Assembly: GCF_035440685.1 (NCBI RefSeq)
Contig: NZ_DAORMW010000019.1
Origin: Accumulibacter appositus
GTDB lineage: Bacteria; Pseudomonadota; Gammaproteobacteria; Burkholderiales; Rhodocyclaceae
Reading direction: 5' to 3' (one strand)
Length of the DNA: 64,000 nt
Below, one piece after another: positions 45,291 through 54,049 of this stretch (positions are counted from its first letter, which is position 1; each line of letters starts with the position of its first letter). Made by a program: the position numbers and the translations under genes. Under the pieces are notes generated by a model. The model was not told the DNA's origin. It searched no databases and saw only the letters and a program-made list of their open reading frames with translations.

Positions 45291-47012
45291 TTAACTGCGA
45301 TGCTTGTCGGCCTGCTGGCGCACTGCCGAAAAGGGAACGACAGCAATTCCGTACTTGCGTGACACGCGTTGGTAAATTTCGCGTGCCGAGATCACCTTCG
45401 GGTTACGCAGATCCCGCTCCTGAGCCATTTGCAGATAACCAAAGCCGCGCTTGGCGAGGGCGGGATTCCATCCCTTGAGTTCGAGCAGGGTGAAAATCGC
45501 CTTGCTGGCATTGACCAGGAATTGCAGATTTGGTACCCGTTCGGCGGCCTCGATGAGCAGCTTCACCGAGCCCTCGAGATCGCCACTGCGGGCGGCCAGA
45601 ACGCCGCGGTTGTTGAGTTCGACAATTTCCTTACCGACCTGGGCGAGCAGTGCCTGGCCGGTCGCTTCCTTGCCGGTCCTGGCGTAGATATTTTCAATCT
45701 GGGTGATCATGGCCCGGTCCTGGTGGTTCTCTGCGGCGACCTTGCGCACCACTTCCTGGGCGCTGGCTTCGTTGCCAGTGGCCAGGCAGGCGTGTGCCAG
45801 GTCGAGGGCCAGCTTGCTCGATACCAACGCGTCTTTCCCCTCCGCTTTCAAGCCATCGTGCAGGAGCAGCGCTTTTTCGACGGCTAGCTTGGCTTTGGTC
45901 GGGTCACCCTCCTTGTTGGCACATAGTCCGTCCATGACCAGTGCCGCCAATTCTCCCTGCTTGCTGCCGCGCCAGTCGCGACGGAGTTCGTCGGCAATTC
46001 GTTTCGCGCCTTCGACGTGCCCGAGATCGAGCATCGCGCGCGCCAGATTGGAGTAGTCATCGATGTTGTTCAGCGACGACCCGCGTCGACGCTCGAGCAC
46101 CTTGCCGTAGGCGCGCTCGGCCGTCTGGAAATCCAGGTTGCGCGCCGCCACGTCGCCGACCACTCTTTGCCGCGCGGTGTTGTTGGGCGAGATCATCGCT
46201 GCTGCCTGCAGGGCTTGCTGAGCTTCGGGGAGCTTACCCATCTCTTCGCGCACGTCGGCAAGGAAGTCATAGGCGGCCATGAACTCTGGAAAGTCGGCGA
46301 TCAGGGCCTCGGTGACGGTTTCCGCTTCGCCGAGCTGCTGCTGGCTGCGCAGGGCGATGGCTAGACCCATGCGCGCCCAGGGTACCATTCGTTGCCGAAG
46401 CACTTCTTCGTACACCGCCTGCGCCTCGGCTGGGCGCCCGAGCACATTGAGGATCTCACCCTTGAAGCGCAGTAGGTCGAAGAGGAAGCCGCTATCCTGC
46501 TCGAGCAGGCGTTTGCAAGCTTCCAGCGCATCGCCGAAAGCGCCGTTGTCGAGATGTTCGTAGAGCGGCGCGAAGAATTGCTTGCGGTACAGTGCGCGTA
46601 CCAGTCGGCCATGCAGTTCGTCAGCGGTAAACGGTTTGATCAGATAGTCATCCGGCGCCAGCTCGGCGATCGACACGACGTTGTGATAGGCGCGCTCGCT
46701 GGTAATCAGCATGAATACTGTCGATAGCGCTACCAGTCGCTGCTGGCGCAGCTCTTCGAGCAGTTGCTGGCCGTCGCGGCCATCTTCGAGCTGGTAGTCG
46801 GAGAGGATGATGTCGAAATGGTGGCTGCGCACCTGACGGAGCACTTCGGCCGAGCTTCCAGCATTGTGCACCGACGTGACCCCCAGCGCGGAAAGCATGA
46901 TGCGCAGCGAACTGCGCGCGTTGGGATAACGATCAATCAACAAGGCCCGCTTGAGCGCCAGTTCCTTGCTCATCTTGTGGAGCAGATCGGCGGTGGTCTC
47001 GGCTGTCATCAT
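45291..47012 (-). CDS. Response regulator receiver fused to TPR repeats
   Basis: 573 residues from the ATG at 47012 (an ATG at 46973 is possible). A CheY-like receiver occupies about residues 15-135: phosphoacceptor Asp in DIILSDYQL, ITS for the Thr/Ser switch and LIKPFT for the Lys; the usual N-terminal acidic pair is reduced to one Asp (LLIDRYP). After it come helical tetratricopeptide-like repeats (A.ALE.CKRLLEQD, AEAQAVYEEVL, LGEAETVTEALI, AERAYGKVLERR). No DNA-binding or enzyme domain is seen, so output is probably by protein contact. No kinase gene is adjacent. Repeats D and E lie on either side of the gene. Confidence 0.82.
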   Translation of the reverse strand: MMTAETTADLLHKMSKELALKRALLIDRYPNARSSLRIMLSALGVTSVHNAGSSAEVLRQVRSHHFDIILSDYQLEDGRDGQQLLEELRQQRLVALSTVFMLITSERAYHNVVSIAELAPDDYLIKPFTADELHGRLVRALYRKQFFAPLYEHLDNGAFGDALEACKRLLEQDSGFLFDLLRFKGEILNVLGRPAEAQAVYEEVLRQRMVPWARMGLAIALRSQQQLGEAETVTEALIADFPEFMAAYDFLADVREEMGKLPEAQQALQAAAMISPNNTARQRVVGDVAARNLDFQTAERAYGKVLERRRGSSLNNIDDYSNLARAMLDLGHVEGAKRIADELRRDWRGSKQGELAALVMDGLCANKEGDPTKAKLAVEKALLLHDGLKAEGKDALVSSKLALDLAHACLATGNEASAQEVVRKVAAENHQDRAMITQIENIYARTGKEATGQALLAQVGKEIVELNNRGVLAARSGDLEGSVKLLIEAAERVPNLQFLVNASKAIFTLLELKGWNPALAKRGFGYLQMAQERDLRNPKVISAREIYQRVSRKYGIAVVPFSAVRQQADKHRS

Positions 47013-47081
47013 TGTTGGCACATTACCCGACACCGCACTGGCGGGCAAGCAAGGAAATCGGCCCCATGCGCTGCCTTTTCT

Positions 47082-47113
47082 CGCCGCCAGCGAGCCTGTG
47101 CATGCTGGCGGCG
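47082..47113. other. Strong hairpin upstream of the TPR response-regulator gene
   Basis: CGCCGCCAGC and GCTGGCGGCG form a ten-pair perfect stem with a 12-base loop. GGCAAGCAAG (47044-47053) and CTTGCTTGC (47117-47125) can extend it as an outer arm. No T-run on either strand. It lies between the TPR gene start and repeat copy E. Confidence 0.5.
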
Positions 47114-47145
47114 AAGCTTGCTTGCTGGCCCCCTCTTCCCCCACC

Positions 47146-47197
47146 ATTTGCCGCGCGGGGAGGAGGGAGTTGCGTGAGTCGCGTAGGCGACTTCTAC
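47146..47197 (+). repeat. Dispersed intergenic repeat, copy E (short form)
   Basis: Shares TTTGCCGCGCGGGGA and GGGAGTTGCGTGAGTCGC with copies A and D; the hairpin is AGTCGC-GTAG-GCGACT. One base separates it from the ahpF stop. Confidence 0.65.
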
Positions 47198-47198
47198 A

Positions 47199-48749
47199 TT
47201 AACTTCGGATCAGGTGATCGAAGGCGCTGAGTGCAGCTTTTGTGCCTTCGCCCATGGCGATCACGATTTGCTTGTAGGGCACGGTGGTCACGTCGCCGGC
47301 TGCAAAAACTCCAGGCAAGGAAGTGGCGCAGCGGGCATCGATCTCGATTTCGCCGTGCGGCGACAGCTCGAGCGTGCCCTTGAGCCACTCGCTGTTCGGC
47401 AGCAGGCCGATCTGCACGAAGACGCCAGCGAGCTCGAGGCGCCGCTTTTCGCCGCTGGCGCGATCGGTATACAGCAGGCCGTCGACCTTCTGGCCGTCGC
47501 CACTCACTTCGGTGGTCAGCGCTTCGGTGATCACATCGACGTTGCCTAGGCTCAAGAGCTTTTTCTGGAGCACGGCGTCGGCACGCAGGCTGGCTTCGAA
47601 CTCCAGCAGGGTGACGTGGCCGACGATGCCGGCGAGGTCGATCGCTGCTTCGACGCCGGAGTTGCCGCCGCCGATTACCGCCACATGCTTGCCCTTGAAC
47701 AGCGGCCCGTCGCAGTGCGGGCAGTAGGCGACGCCATGACCGCGATACTCTTTCTCGCCAGGGACGTTGATCTCCCGCCAGCGTGCCCCGGTGGCGAGGA
47801 TCACCGTCTTGCTGTGCAGTGTCGCACCACTGGCCAGTCGTAGCTCGGTGAGGCCGCCGGCTGTCGCTGGCAGCAGCGCTTCAGCACGCTGCAGATCCAT
47901 GATGTCGACGTCGTACTCCCTGACGTGTTCTTCGAGACCGGCGGCAAGCTTTGGACCGTCGGTTGCCTTGACCGAGATGAAGTTCTCGATGGCCAGAGTA
48001 TCGAGCACCTGGCCGCCGAAACGCTCACTGACCACCCCTGTGCGAATTCCCTTGCGCGCGGCATAGATGGCTGCCGCAGCGCCTGCCGGCCCGCCACCGA
48101 CGATCAGTACGTCGAAAGGGTCGCGAGCGCTGATCTTCTCCGCGGCACGCTGCGTAGCGCCGGAATCGATTTTGGCAACGATCTCCTCCAGTGCCATGCG
48201 TCCCTGGCCGAACTGCGTGCCGTTGAGGAAGACCGTAGGCACACCCATGATCTGACGCGCGCTAACTTCGTCCTGGAATAGCGCGCCGTCGATCATTTGG
48301 TGGCTGATGCCGGGGTTGCTGACCGCCATCAGGTTCAGCGCCTGGACGACATCCGGGCAATTGTGGCAGGAGAGCGAGATGAAGGTTTCGAAATGGAATT
48401 CACCGGGGATGGCGCGAATTCCCTCGAGCACGCTGGCATCGACCTTCGGCGGATGACCGCCGACCTGCAACAGGGCCAGAATCAGCGAGGTGAATTCGTG
48501 CCCCATCGGGATGCCCGCGAAGCTGATGCGTGCCTTTTCGCCAGGGAGGCCGACCGCAAATGACGGACTACGAGCCGCCTTACCGTCTTCCCGGAGAGTC
48601 ACCTGAGCGGACAGCGCCGCAATTTCCTGCAGCAGAGCGAGCATCTCGCGGGAGGACTCGCCGCTGTCGAGAGTGGCGACCAATTCGATGGGTCGCTGCA
48701 GTTTTTCCAGGTAAGCAGCGAGTTGAGTCTTTATGTTTGCGTCGAGCAT
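47199..48749 (-). CDS. ahpF: Alkyl hydroperoxide reductase subunit F
   Basis: Flavoprotein that passes electrons from NADH to AhpC. I start it at the ATG 48749 (MLDANIKTQLAAYLEKLQ), giving 516 residues, the family size; the frame extends upstream through the terminator hairpin but that is not conserved. N-terminal thioredoxin-like CHNC (in LSCHNCPDVVQALN), FAD site GGGPAGAAAAIYAARKG and the redox pair in AYCPHCDGPLFKGK are intact. It follows ahpC with a terminator-like hairpin between. Confidence 0.95.
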   Translation of the reverse strand: MLDANIKTQLAAYLEKLQRPIELVATLDSGESSREMLALLQEIAALSAQVTLREDGKAARSPSFAVGLPGEKARISFAGIPMGHEFTSLILALLQVGGHPPKVDASVLEGIRAIPGEFHFETFISLSCHNCPDVVQALNLMAVSNPGISHQMIDGALFQDEVSARQIMGVPTVFLNGTQFGQGRMALEEIVAKIDSGATQRAAEKISARDPFDVLIVGGGPAGAAAAIYAARKGIRTGVVSERFGGQVLDTLAIENFISVKATDGPKLAAGLEEHVREYDVDIMDLQRAEALLPATAGGLTELRLASGATLHSKTVILATGARWREINVPGEKEYRGHGVAYCPHCDGPLFKGKHVAVIGGGNSGVEAAIDLAGIVGHVTLLEFEASLRADAVLQKKLLSLGNVDVITEALTTEVSGDGQKVDGLLYTDRASGEKRRLELAGVFVQIGLLPNSEWLKGTLELSPHGEIEIDARCATSLPGVFAAGDVTTVPYKQIVIAMGEGTKAALSAFDHLIRS

Positions 48750-48776
48750 GACAGTGCTTCCTTGTCGAGTGGCTTG

Positions 48777-48837
48777 AAAAAAGGCCCCCAATGCAAAGGG
48801 GCCGCCAAGCATTGCTTCGCGGCCCCTTTGCGTTGGG
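48777..48837 (-). terminator. Intrinsic terminator or attenuator between ahpC and ahpF
   Basis: A 19-pair stem (48787-48805 with 48819-48837, one G-T pair, 13-base loop), CCCAATGCAAAGGGGCCGC against its partner, followed on the minus strand by GGCC and six T residues. It should stop most transcripts after ahpC, leaving less ahpF. Confidence 0.85.
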
Positions 48838-48889
48838 ACCCGGGCTCGCGCAGCCCGGCGGTGCAGGCAGCGCGAGTGAGCAATGGTTT

Positions 48890-49453
48890 CTAGATCTTGC
48901 CAACCAGGTCGAGTGACGGAGCGAGCGTTGCGTCGCCGGGTGTCCATTTGGCCGGGCAGACTTCACCTGGATGACTGGCGACGTACTGGGCAGCTTGGAC
49001 CTTGCGCAGCAGCTCCTTGGCGTCACGCCCGATACCCAGGTCGTGGATCTCGCAGACCTTGATGACGCCTTCGGGGTTGATGACGAAAGTACCGCGCAGC
49101 GCCAGACCTTCCTCTTCGATCATCACCTCAAAGTTGCGCGTGATTGCGCCGGTTGGGTCGCCCACCATCGGGTAAGTGATCTTCTTGATCGTTTCGGAAG
49201 TGTCGTGCCATGCCTTGTGGGTGAAGTGCGTGTCGGTGGACACCGCATAGACTTCGACGCCAAGCTTCTGGAACGATGCGTACTCGTCGGCCAGATCGCC
49301 AAGTTCGGTGGGGCAGACAAAGGTAAAGTCAGCCGGGTAGAAGAAGACCACCGACCACTTGCCCTTCAGATCAGCGTCAGATACGGGGCCAAACTTGCCG
49401 TTGTGAAAAGCAGTTGCTTTGAACGGTTTGATTTCGGTATTGATCAAGGACAT
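48890..49453 (-). CDS. ahpC: Alkyl hydroperoxide reductase subunit C (peroxiredoxin)
   Basis: Typical 2-Cys peroxiredoxin of 187 residues, the length of the E. coli protein, from MSLINTEIKPFKATAFHNGKF. The peroxidatic cysteine is in FTFVCPTELGDLADEY and the resolving cysteine in GEVCPAKWTPG. A GAAGGAGAG ribosome site precedes the ATG. An OxyR operator lies about 80-115 bases upstream, and ahpF follows on the same strand. Confidence 0.97.
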   Translation of the reverse strand: MSLINTEIKPFKATAFHNGKFGPVSDADLKGKWSVVFFYPADFTFVCPTELGDLADEYASFQKLGVEVYAVSTDTHFTHKAWHDTSETIKKITYPMVGDPTGAITRNFEVMIEEEGLALRGTFVINPEGVIKVCEIHDLGIGRDAKELLRKVQAAQYVASHPGEVCPAKWTPGDATLAPSLDLVGKI

Positions 49454-49529
49454 CTTGAACTCTCCTTCGGGTTGGGTGAATAAACTGAATCGACGTGGCG
49501 ATGGTAGTGGATTCGGTAGCATTGTTCCA

Positions 49530-49566
49530 ATTGATTCTAGCAATTCCAGTCATAGCCAAGCGCTAT
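49530..49566. promoter_or_regulatory. OxyR operator upstream of ahpC
   Basis: Four tetranucleotide elements with exact seven-base spacing, ATTG-N7-CAAT-N7-ATAG-N7-CTAT, fit the OxyR tetramer site (ATAG-N7-CTAT-N7-ATAG-N7-CTAT); the right half is a perfect match. It is 77 bases from the ahpC ATG and 126 from the mnmG ATG on the other side. Confidence 0.85.
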
Positions 49567-49691
49567 CCGTGCCAACTGTCCCGCATTGAGGAAGCGCTGT
49601 CGAGCTTCCTGAAACCTGTTATTTTTCAGAGAACTGCCGTAGAATTCCGCTCTTTTGCGCAGGCCACTGCGCGAGGAAGGCCGGACTGTCC

Positions 49692-51611
49692 ATGCTCTTT
49701 CCTGACCGTTTCGAGGTGATTGTCGTCGGTGGCGGCCATGCCGGCACCGAAGCGGCGTTGGCTGCGGCGCGTGCGGGAATGAAGACCCTCCTGTTGACCC
49801 ACAACCTCGATACGCTGGGTGCGATGAGTTGCAATCCGTCGATTGGCGGCATCGGCAAAGGGCATCTGGTCAAAGAGATCGATGCCCTCGGCGGGGCGAT
49901 GGCCGAGGCCACCGATGAGGCGGGGATCCAGTTTCGGACGCTGAATTCGAGCAAGGGTCCGGCGGTGCGCGCGACGCGCGCGCAGGCCGATCGCGTCCTG
50001 TACCGGCAGGCGATTCGCCGTCGCCTGGAGAATCAGCCGAATTTAACGATTTTCGCGCAGGCCTGTGACGATCTGATCGTCGACGGCGATCGGGTGGCTG
50101 GGGTGGTGACCCAGCTCGGCGTACGCTTTGCTGCGCGAGCGGTGGTCCTGACCACCGGCACTTTTCTCAACGGCCTGATCCACGTCGGCATGTCGAACAT
50201 GGTTGGCGGACGTATGGGTGACCCTCCGGCGGTGTCGCTGGCGGCAAGGCTGCGCGAACTGCAATTGCCCGTCGGGCGACTCAAGACCGGCACGCCGCCG
50301 CGGCTCGACGGGCGGAGCATCGATTTTTCGCGCATGGTCGAACAACATTCGGATCAGCCGCATCCTGTCTTCTCCTTTCTTGGCGACGCGGCGCAGCATC
50401 CGCAGCAACTGCCGTGCTGGATTACCAGCACCAACGCCGGCACGCACGACATCATCCGCGCCAATCTGGATCGCTCGCCGATGTACACCGGCGTCATCGA
50501 AGGCGTCGGTCCGCGCTACTGTCCCTCGATCGAAGACAAGATCCATCGCTTCGCCGGCAAGGACAGCCACAACATCTTCCTCGAACCGGAAGGTTTGCAC
50601 ACGCACGAGATCTACCCCAACGGGATCTCGACCAGCCTGCCGTTCGACGTGCAGTTGGCGATCGTTCGCTCGATCCGTGGCCTGGAGAACGCGCATATCC
50701 TGCGCCCCGGCTATGCCATCGAGTACGATTACTTCGACCCGCGCGCGCTCAAGGCCTCCCTGGAAACCAAGGCCATCGGCGGCCTGTTCTTCGCCGGCCA
50801 GATCAACGGCACGACCGGTTACGAAGAAGCTGCGGCGCAGGGTTTGCTGGCCGGAGCCAACGCCGCCCTGCTGGCGCAGGACAAGGCGCCGTGGACACCG
50901 CGCCGTGACGAAGCCTATCTCGGCGTGCTGGTTGACGACCTGATCACCCGCGGCGTCTCGGAACCCTACCGCATGTTCACCAGCCGCGCCGAGTTCCGCC
51001 TGTCGCTGCGTGAGGACAACGCCGATATGCGCCTGACCGAGCACGGCCGCCGCCTGGGGCTGGTGGACGATCGGCGCTGGACGGCCTTCAGCGAAAAGCG
51101 CGCAGCGGTTGCCGCTGAGCAGGAGCGCTTGAAAGCGACCTGGGTACAACCGGGAAAGCTCGCCGACGGCGAGGCGCTGCGCGTCTTTGGCCGGGAACTG
51201 GAGCACGAGTACAGCCTACACGAGCTCTTGCGCCGCCCGGATGTGAGCTACCCGGCATTGATGAGTCTGCGCCTAGGCGACGCATCGGCCGACCTTGGCT
51301 TGAGCGATCCACGGGTCATCGAGCAGGTCGAAATCCAGGCCAAGTATCAGGGCTACATCGAACGCCAGCAGGAAGAAGTGGCCAGGAGTCTGGCCAATGA
51401 AACGCGCTGTTTTCCGGCCGACTTCGATTTCAGCAACATTGCCGGTCTCTCACGCGAGGTGCAGCAGAAGCTGTCCCTGCAGCGGCCGCAGACCCTTGGC
51501 CAAGCGTCGCGAATTCAGGGGATGACGCCGGCTGCGATCTCTATCCTGACGGTCTGCTTGAAACGCAACGAGTTCGCCGCGCAACGCCAGCGTGCCGCGA
51601 CCGGCGGTTGA
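49692..51611 (+). CDS. mnmG: tRNA uridine-5-carboxymethylaminomethyl enzyme MnmG (GidA)
   Basis: FAD-dependent partner of MnmE, 639 residues. The FAD site GGGHAGTEAALAAARAG (near 12-28), SCNPSIGGIGKGHLVKEID and the later GQINGTTGYEEAAAQGL are intact; the C-terminal helical domain for tRNA binding ends FAAQRQRAATGG. It diverges from ahpC and overlaps the rsmG start by one base (TGATG). Confidence 0.97.
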   Translation: MLFPDRFEVIVVGGGHAGTEAALAAARAGMKTLLLTHNLDTLGAMSCNPSIGGIGKGHLVKEIDALGGAMAEATDEAGIQFRTLNSSKGPAVRATRAQADRVLYRQAIRRRLENQPNLTIFAQACDDLIVDGDRVAGVVTQLGVRFAARAVVLTTGTFLNGLIHVGMSNMVGGRMGDPPAVSLAARLRELQLPVGRLKTGTPPRLDGRSIDFSRMVEQHSDQPHPVFSFLGDAAQHPQQLPCWITSTNAGTHDIIRANLDRSPMYTGVIEGVGPRYCPSIEDKIHRFAGKDSHNIFLEPEGLHTHEIYPNGISTSLPFDVQLAIVRSIRGLENAHILRPGYAIEYDYFDPRALKASLETKAIGGLFFAGQINGTTGYEEAAAQGLLAGANAALLAQDKAPWTPRRDEAYLGVLVDDLITRGVSEPYRMFTSRAEFRLSLREDNADMRLTEHGRRLGLVDDRRWTAFSEKRAAVAAEQERLKATWVQPGKLADGEALRVFGRELEHEYSLHELLRRPDVSYPALMSLRLGDASADLGLSDPRVIEQVEIQAKYQGYIERQQEEVARSLANETRCFPADFDFSNIAGLSREVQQKLSLQRPQTLGQASRIQGMTPAAISILTVCLKRNEFAAQRQRAATGG

Positions 51612-52246
51612 TGAGCGCCGCGCAACAACTCGAAGAGGGCTTGCAGGATCTCGGCATAGCGCTGCCAACGGCTGCGCAGAACAAGTTGCTGGCTTACGCG
51701 TCGCTGCTCGAGAAATGGAACCGAACCTACCGCTTGACCGCGGTTCCGAATACGGCGCTGGCTGTAAGCCATCACCTGCTTGATTCGCTGGCGGTGCTTC
51801 CCTACGTGCACGGGGAGAGCCTGCTCGACGTCGGCAGTGGCGGTGGCATGCCAGGAATTCCGCTGGCCATCGCCCGTCCAGATCTGCGCGTCGTCCTGCT
51901 CGACAGCAATTCGAAGAAGAGCGCCTTCCTGCGGCAGGCGGCGATCGAGCTGGAACTGGCGAATATTGCCGTACACTGCGGGCGGGTAGAGGCCTATCGG
52001 CCGGCGGACGCTTTTGCGGCGATCACCGCGCGCGCGTTTGCCGATCTGGCCGCGCTGGTCAGTCTGTCGCGTCACCTACTGCAAGCGGGTGGCCACTGGC
52101 TGGCCATGAAAGGCGTCTGCCCGCAGGCCGAGCTCGCACGTCTGCCGGCCGACGTCGTGGTCGACGCGATACACCGTCTGGAAGTGCCGGGAGTCACCGG
52201 CGAGCGGCATCTGGTGCGGATCAGCAGCCGTGCCGTCGGGCATTGA
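51611..52246 (+). CDS. rsmG: 16S rRNA (guanine 527-N7)-methyltransferase RsmG
   Basis: 211-residue methyltransferase (GidB). SAM motif LLDVGSGGGMPGIPLAI and the N-terminal YASLLEKWNRTYRLTAV are family features. The ATG at 51611 uses the last base of the mnmG stop. It lies 12 bases upstream of parA, the classic gidAB-parAB order. Confidence 0.96.
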   Translation: MSAAQQLEEGLQDLGIALPTAAQNKLLAYASLLEKWNRTYRLTAVPNTALAVSHHLLDSLAVLPYVHGESLLDVGSGGGMPGIPLAIARPDLRVVLLDSNSKKSAFLRQAAIELELANIAVHCGRVEAYRPADAFAAITARAFADLAALVSLSRHLLQAGGHWLAMKGVCPQAELARLPADVVVDAIHRLEVPGVTGERHLVRISSRAVGH

Positions 52247-52258
52247 GGGGGGTTTGAT

Positions 52259-53062
52259 TTGGCAAGAATACTCGCGGTAACCAACCAGAAAGGCGGCGTC
52301 GGCAAAACCACGACCGCGGTCAACCTCTCGGCCTGCCTGGCCGAATGTGGGCAGCGAGTGCTGCTCATTGATCTCGATCCGCAGGGCAATGCGACCACCG
52401 GTTGCGGCGTCGTCAAGCGCGGCGCCATGCCCACCGTTTATCAGGTATTGATCGGTCGGTCGACGGTTGCGGAGACGCGCTTGAGCAGCGACTTTGGCTT
52501 CGACCTGCTGCCAGCGAACCGCGAACTGGCCGGCGCCGAGATTGACCTGATCGACCTCGGGCAGCGCGAATATCGCTTGCGCGATGCGATCGGCAGCGTC
52601 CGCGATGACTATGACTTCATCCTCATGGATTGCCCGCCGGCACTGAACATGCTGACCGTCAATGGGCTGGTGGCCGCCGATACGGTGATGATTCCAATGC
52701 AGTGCGAATACTACGCCCTGGAAGGCCTGACCGACCTCGTCGCGACGCTCAAGAAGATCCGCGCCAATCTCAATCCAAGGCTGGAGATCGAGGGGCTGCT
52801 ACGGACCATGTTCGACCCACGCTCGACCTTGACCCAACAGGTGTCGAATGAACTCGAAGGACACTTCGGCGAAAAAGTCTATCGCACCATCATTCCGCGC
52901 AATGTCCGCCTTGCTGAAGCACCGTCCTACGGTAAACCGGTGATCGCCTTCGACCGCAGCTCGAAGGGGGCGCAGGCCTATCTGCTGCTGGCGCAGGAGA
53001 TTCTCGATCGTTGCGCCGGCAAGACGCGAGCGGGTGCAACGGCCGCGGGACTGGGGGTCTAG
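52259..53062 (+). CDS. parA: Chromosome partitioning ATPase ParA (Soj)
   Basis: Walker-type ATPase that moves ParB-parS complexes. 267 residues; the deviant Walker A site is NQKGGVGKTTTAVNL with the signature Lys, and ILMDCPPALNMLT and NPRLEIEGLLRTMFDPR follow. The start is a TTG (52259) preceded by GAGGGGGG at six bases; no ATG is available nearer. It ends two bases before the parB ATG. Confidence 0.96.
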   Translation: MARILAVTNQKGGVGKTTTAVNLSACLAECGQRVLLIDLDPQGNATTGCGVVKRGAMPTVYQVLIGRSTVAETRLSSDFGFDLLPANRELAGAEIDLIDLGQREYRLRDAIGSVRDDYDFILMDCPPALNMLTVNGLVAADTVMIPMQCEYYALEGLTDLVATLKKIRANLNPRLEIEGLLRTMFDPRSTLTQQVSNELEGHFGEKVYRTIIPRNVRLAEAPSYGKPVIAFDRSSKGAQAYLLLAQEILDRCAGKTRAGATAAGLGV

Positions 53063-53064
53063 CC

Positions 53065-53904
53065 ATGAAACAGAAGGGTTTGGGCCGCGGTCTCGACGCC
53101 TTGCTGGCGGGCAACGATGCGCAGAACAAGGAGCAGCTGCGTAGTGTGCCCCTGGCGGACATCCAGCCCGGGAAATATCAGCCACGAACGCACATGGACA
53201 GCGCCTCGCTCGAAGAGCTGGCCGCGTCGATCCGGATGCAGGGCCTGATGCAGCCGATCCTGGTCCGCCCGGTGAGCGATGAGCGCTACGAAATCATTGC
53301 CGGCGAGCGCCGCTGGCGGGCGGCGCAGATGGCTGGCCTCACCGAGGTGTCAGCCTTGATCCGGGAGATTCCCGACGAGGCGGCGCTGGCCATGGCCTTG
53401 ATCGAGAACATCCAGCGCGAAAACCTCAATCCGCTCGAAGAAGCCCTCGGCCTGCAGCGATTGATCGACGAGTTCGCGATGACCCATCAGCAGGCGGCCG
53501 ACGCGGTCGGCCGTTCACGGCCGGCGGCCTCAAACTTGCTGCGCCTGCTGCAGTTGGCAGCACCCGTGCAGGAGCTTCTCATGCGCGCTGAGCTGGACAT
53601 GGGGCATGCGCGCGCACTTCTTCCGCTGGCCGGTGCTCTGCAGGTTCAAGTTGCGCAACGCGTGGTGCAGAAGGGACTATCGGTACGCGAAACCGAGCGC
53701 CTCGTGCAGTATGCCTTGCGGCCACCGAAAGAGCAGGCGTCGCCAAAGCCGGACCGCGACGTGCTGCGTTTGCAGGACGAACTGGCCGATCTGCTAGGCG
53801 CACAGGTGGCCATTCGCGCCAACCAGCGCGGCGCCGGCAAGGTGCTGATCGAGTTCGGCGACCTGGATCAGCTGGAAGGAATCCTGCAGCGGCTACGCCA
53901 TTGA
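53065..53904 (+). CDS. parB: Chromosome partitioning protein ParB (Spo0J)
   Basis: CTP-dependent DNA clamp that loads at parS. 279 residues starting MKQKGLGRGLDALL; the CTPase-domain motif GERRWRAAQMAGL and QRENLNPLEEALGL are intact, as is the helix-turn-helix MTHQQAADAVGRSRPAASNLLRLL. Two exact parS sites lie at 10.8 and 19.2 kb of this window. Confidence 0.97.
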   Translation: MKQKGLGRGLDALLAGNDAQNKEQLRSVPLADIQPGKYQPRTHMDSASLEELAASIRMQGLMQPILVRPVSDERYEIIAGERRWRAAQMAGLTEVSALIREIPDEAALAMALIENIQRENLNPLEEALGLQRLIDEFAMTHQQAADAVGRSRPAASNLLRLLQLAAPVQELLMRAELDMGHARALLPLAGALQVQVAQRVVQKGLSVRETERLVQYALRPPKEQASPKPDRDVLRLQDELADLLGAQVAIRANQRGAGKVLIEFGDLDQLEGILQRLRH

Positions 53905-53983
53905 TGCGTCGCACCAAAGCAAGGTTTCTGCAAGCCGCCGAACCCGCCTGCAAGGCAGATTTCGCCAAGGAAAGGGAACTTTC

Positions 53984-54025
53984 TTGCACATGCGGTTTGA
54001 TTCCTCTATAGGAGTCTGGTATCCT
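53984..54025 (+). promoter_or_regulatory. Possible tandem promoters of the atp operon
   Basis: Two staggered hexamer pairs, each with a 17-base spacer: TTGCAC/TATAGG (53984-53989, 54007-54012) and TTGATT/TATCCT (53997-54002, 54020-54025). Both precede atpI; neither is near consensus in the -10. Confidence 0.4.
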
Positions 54026-54049
54026 GCCCGTGTTTTGGAGGGGCTGGTC

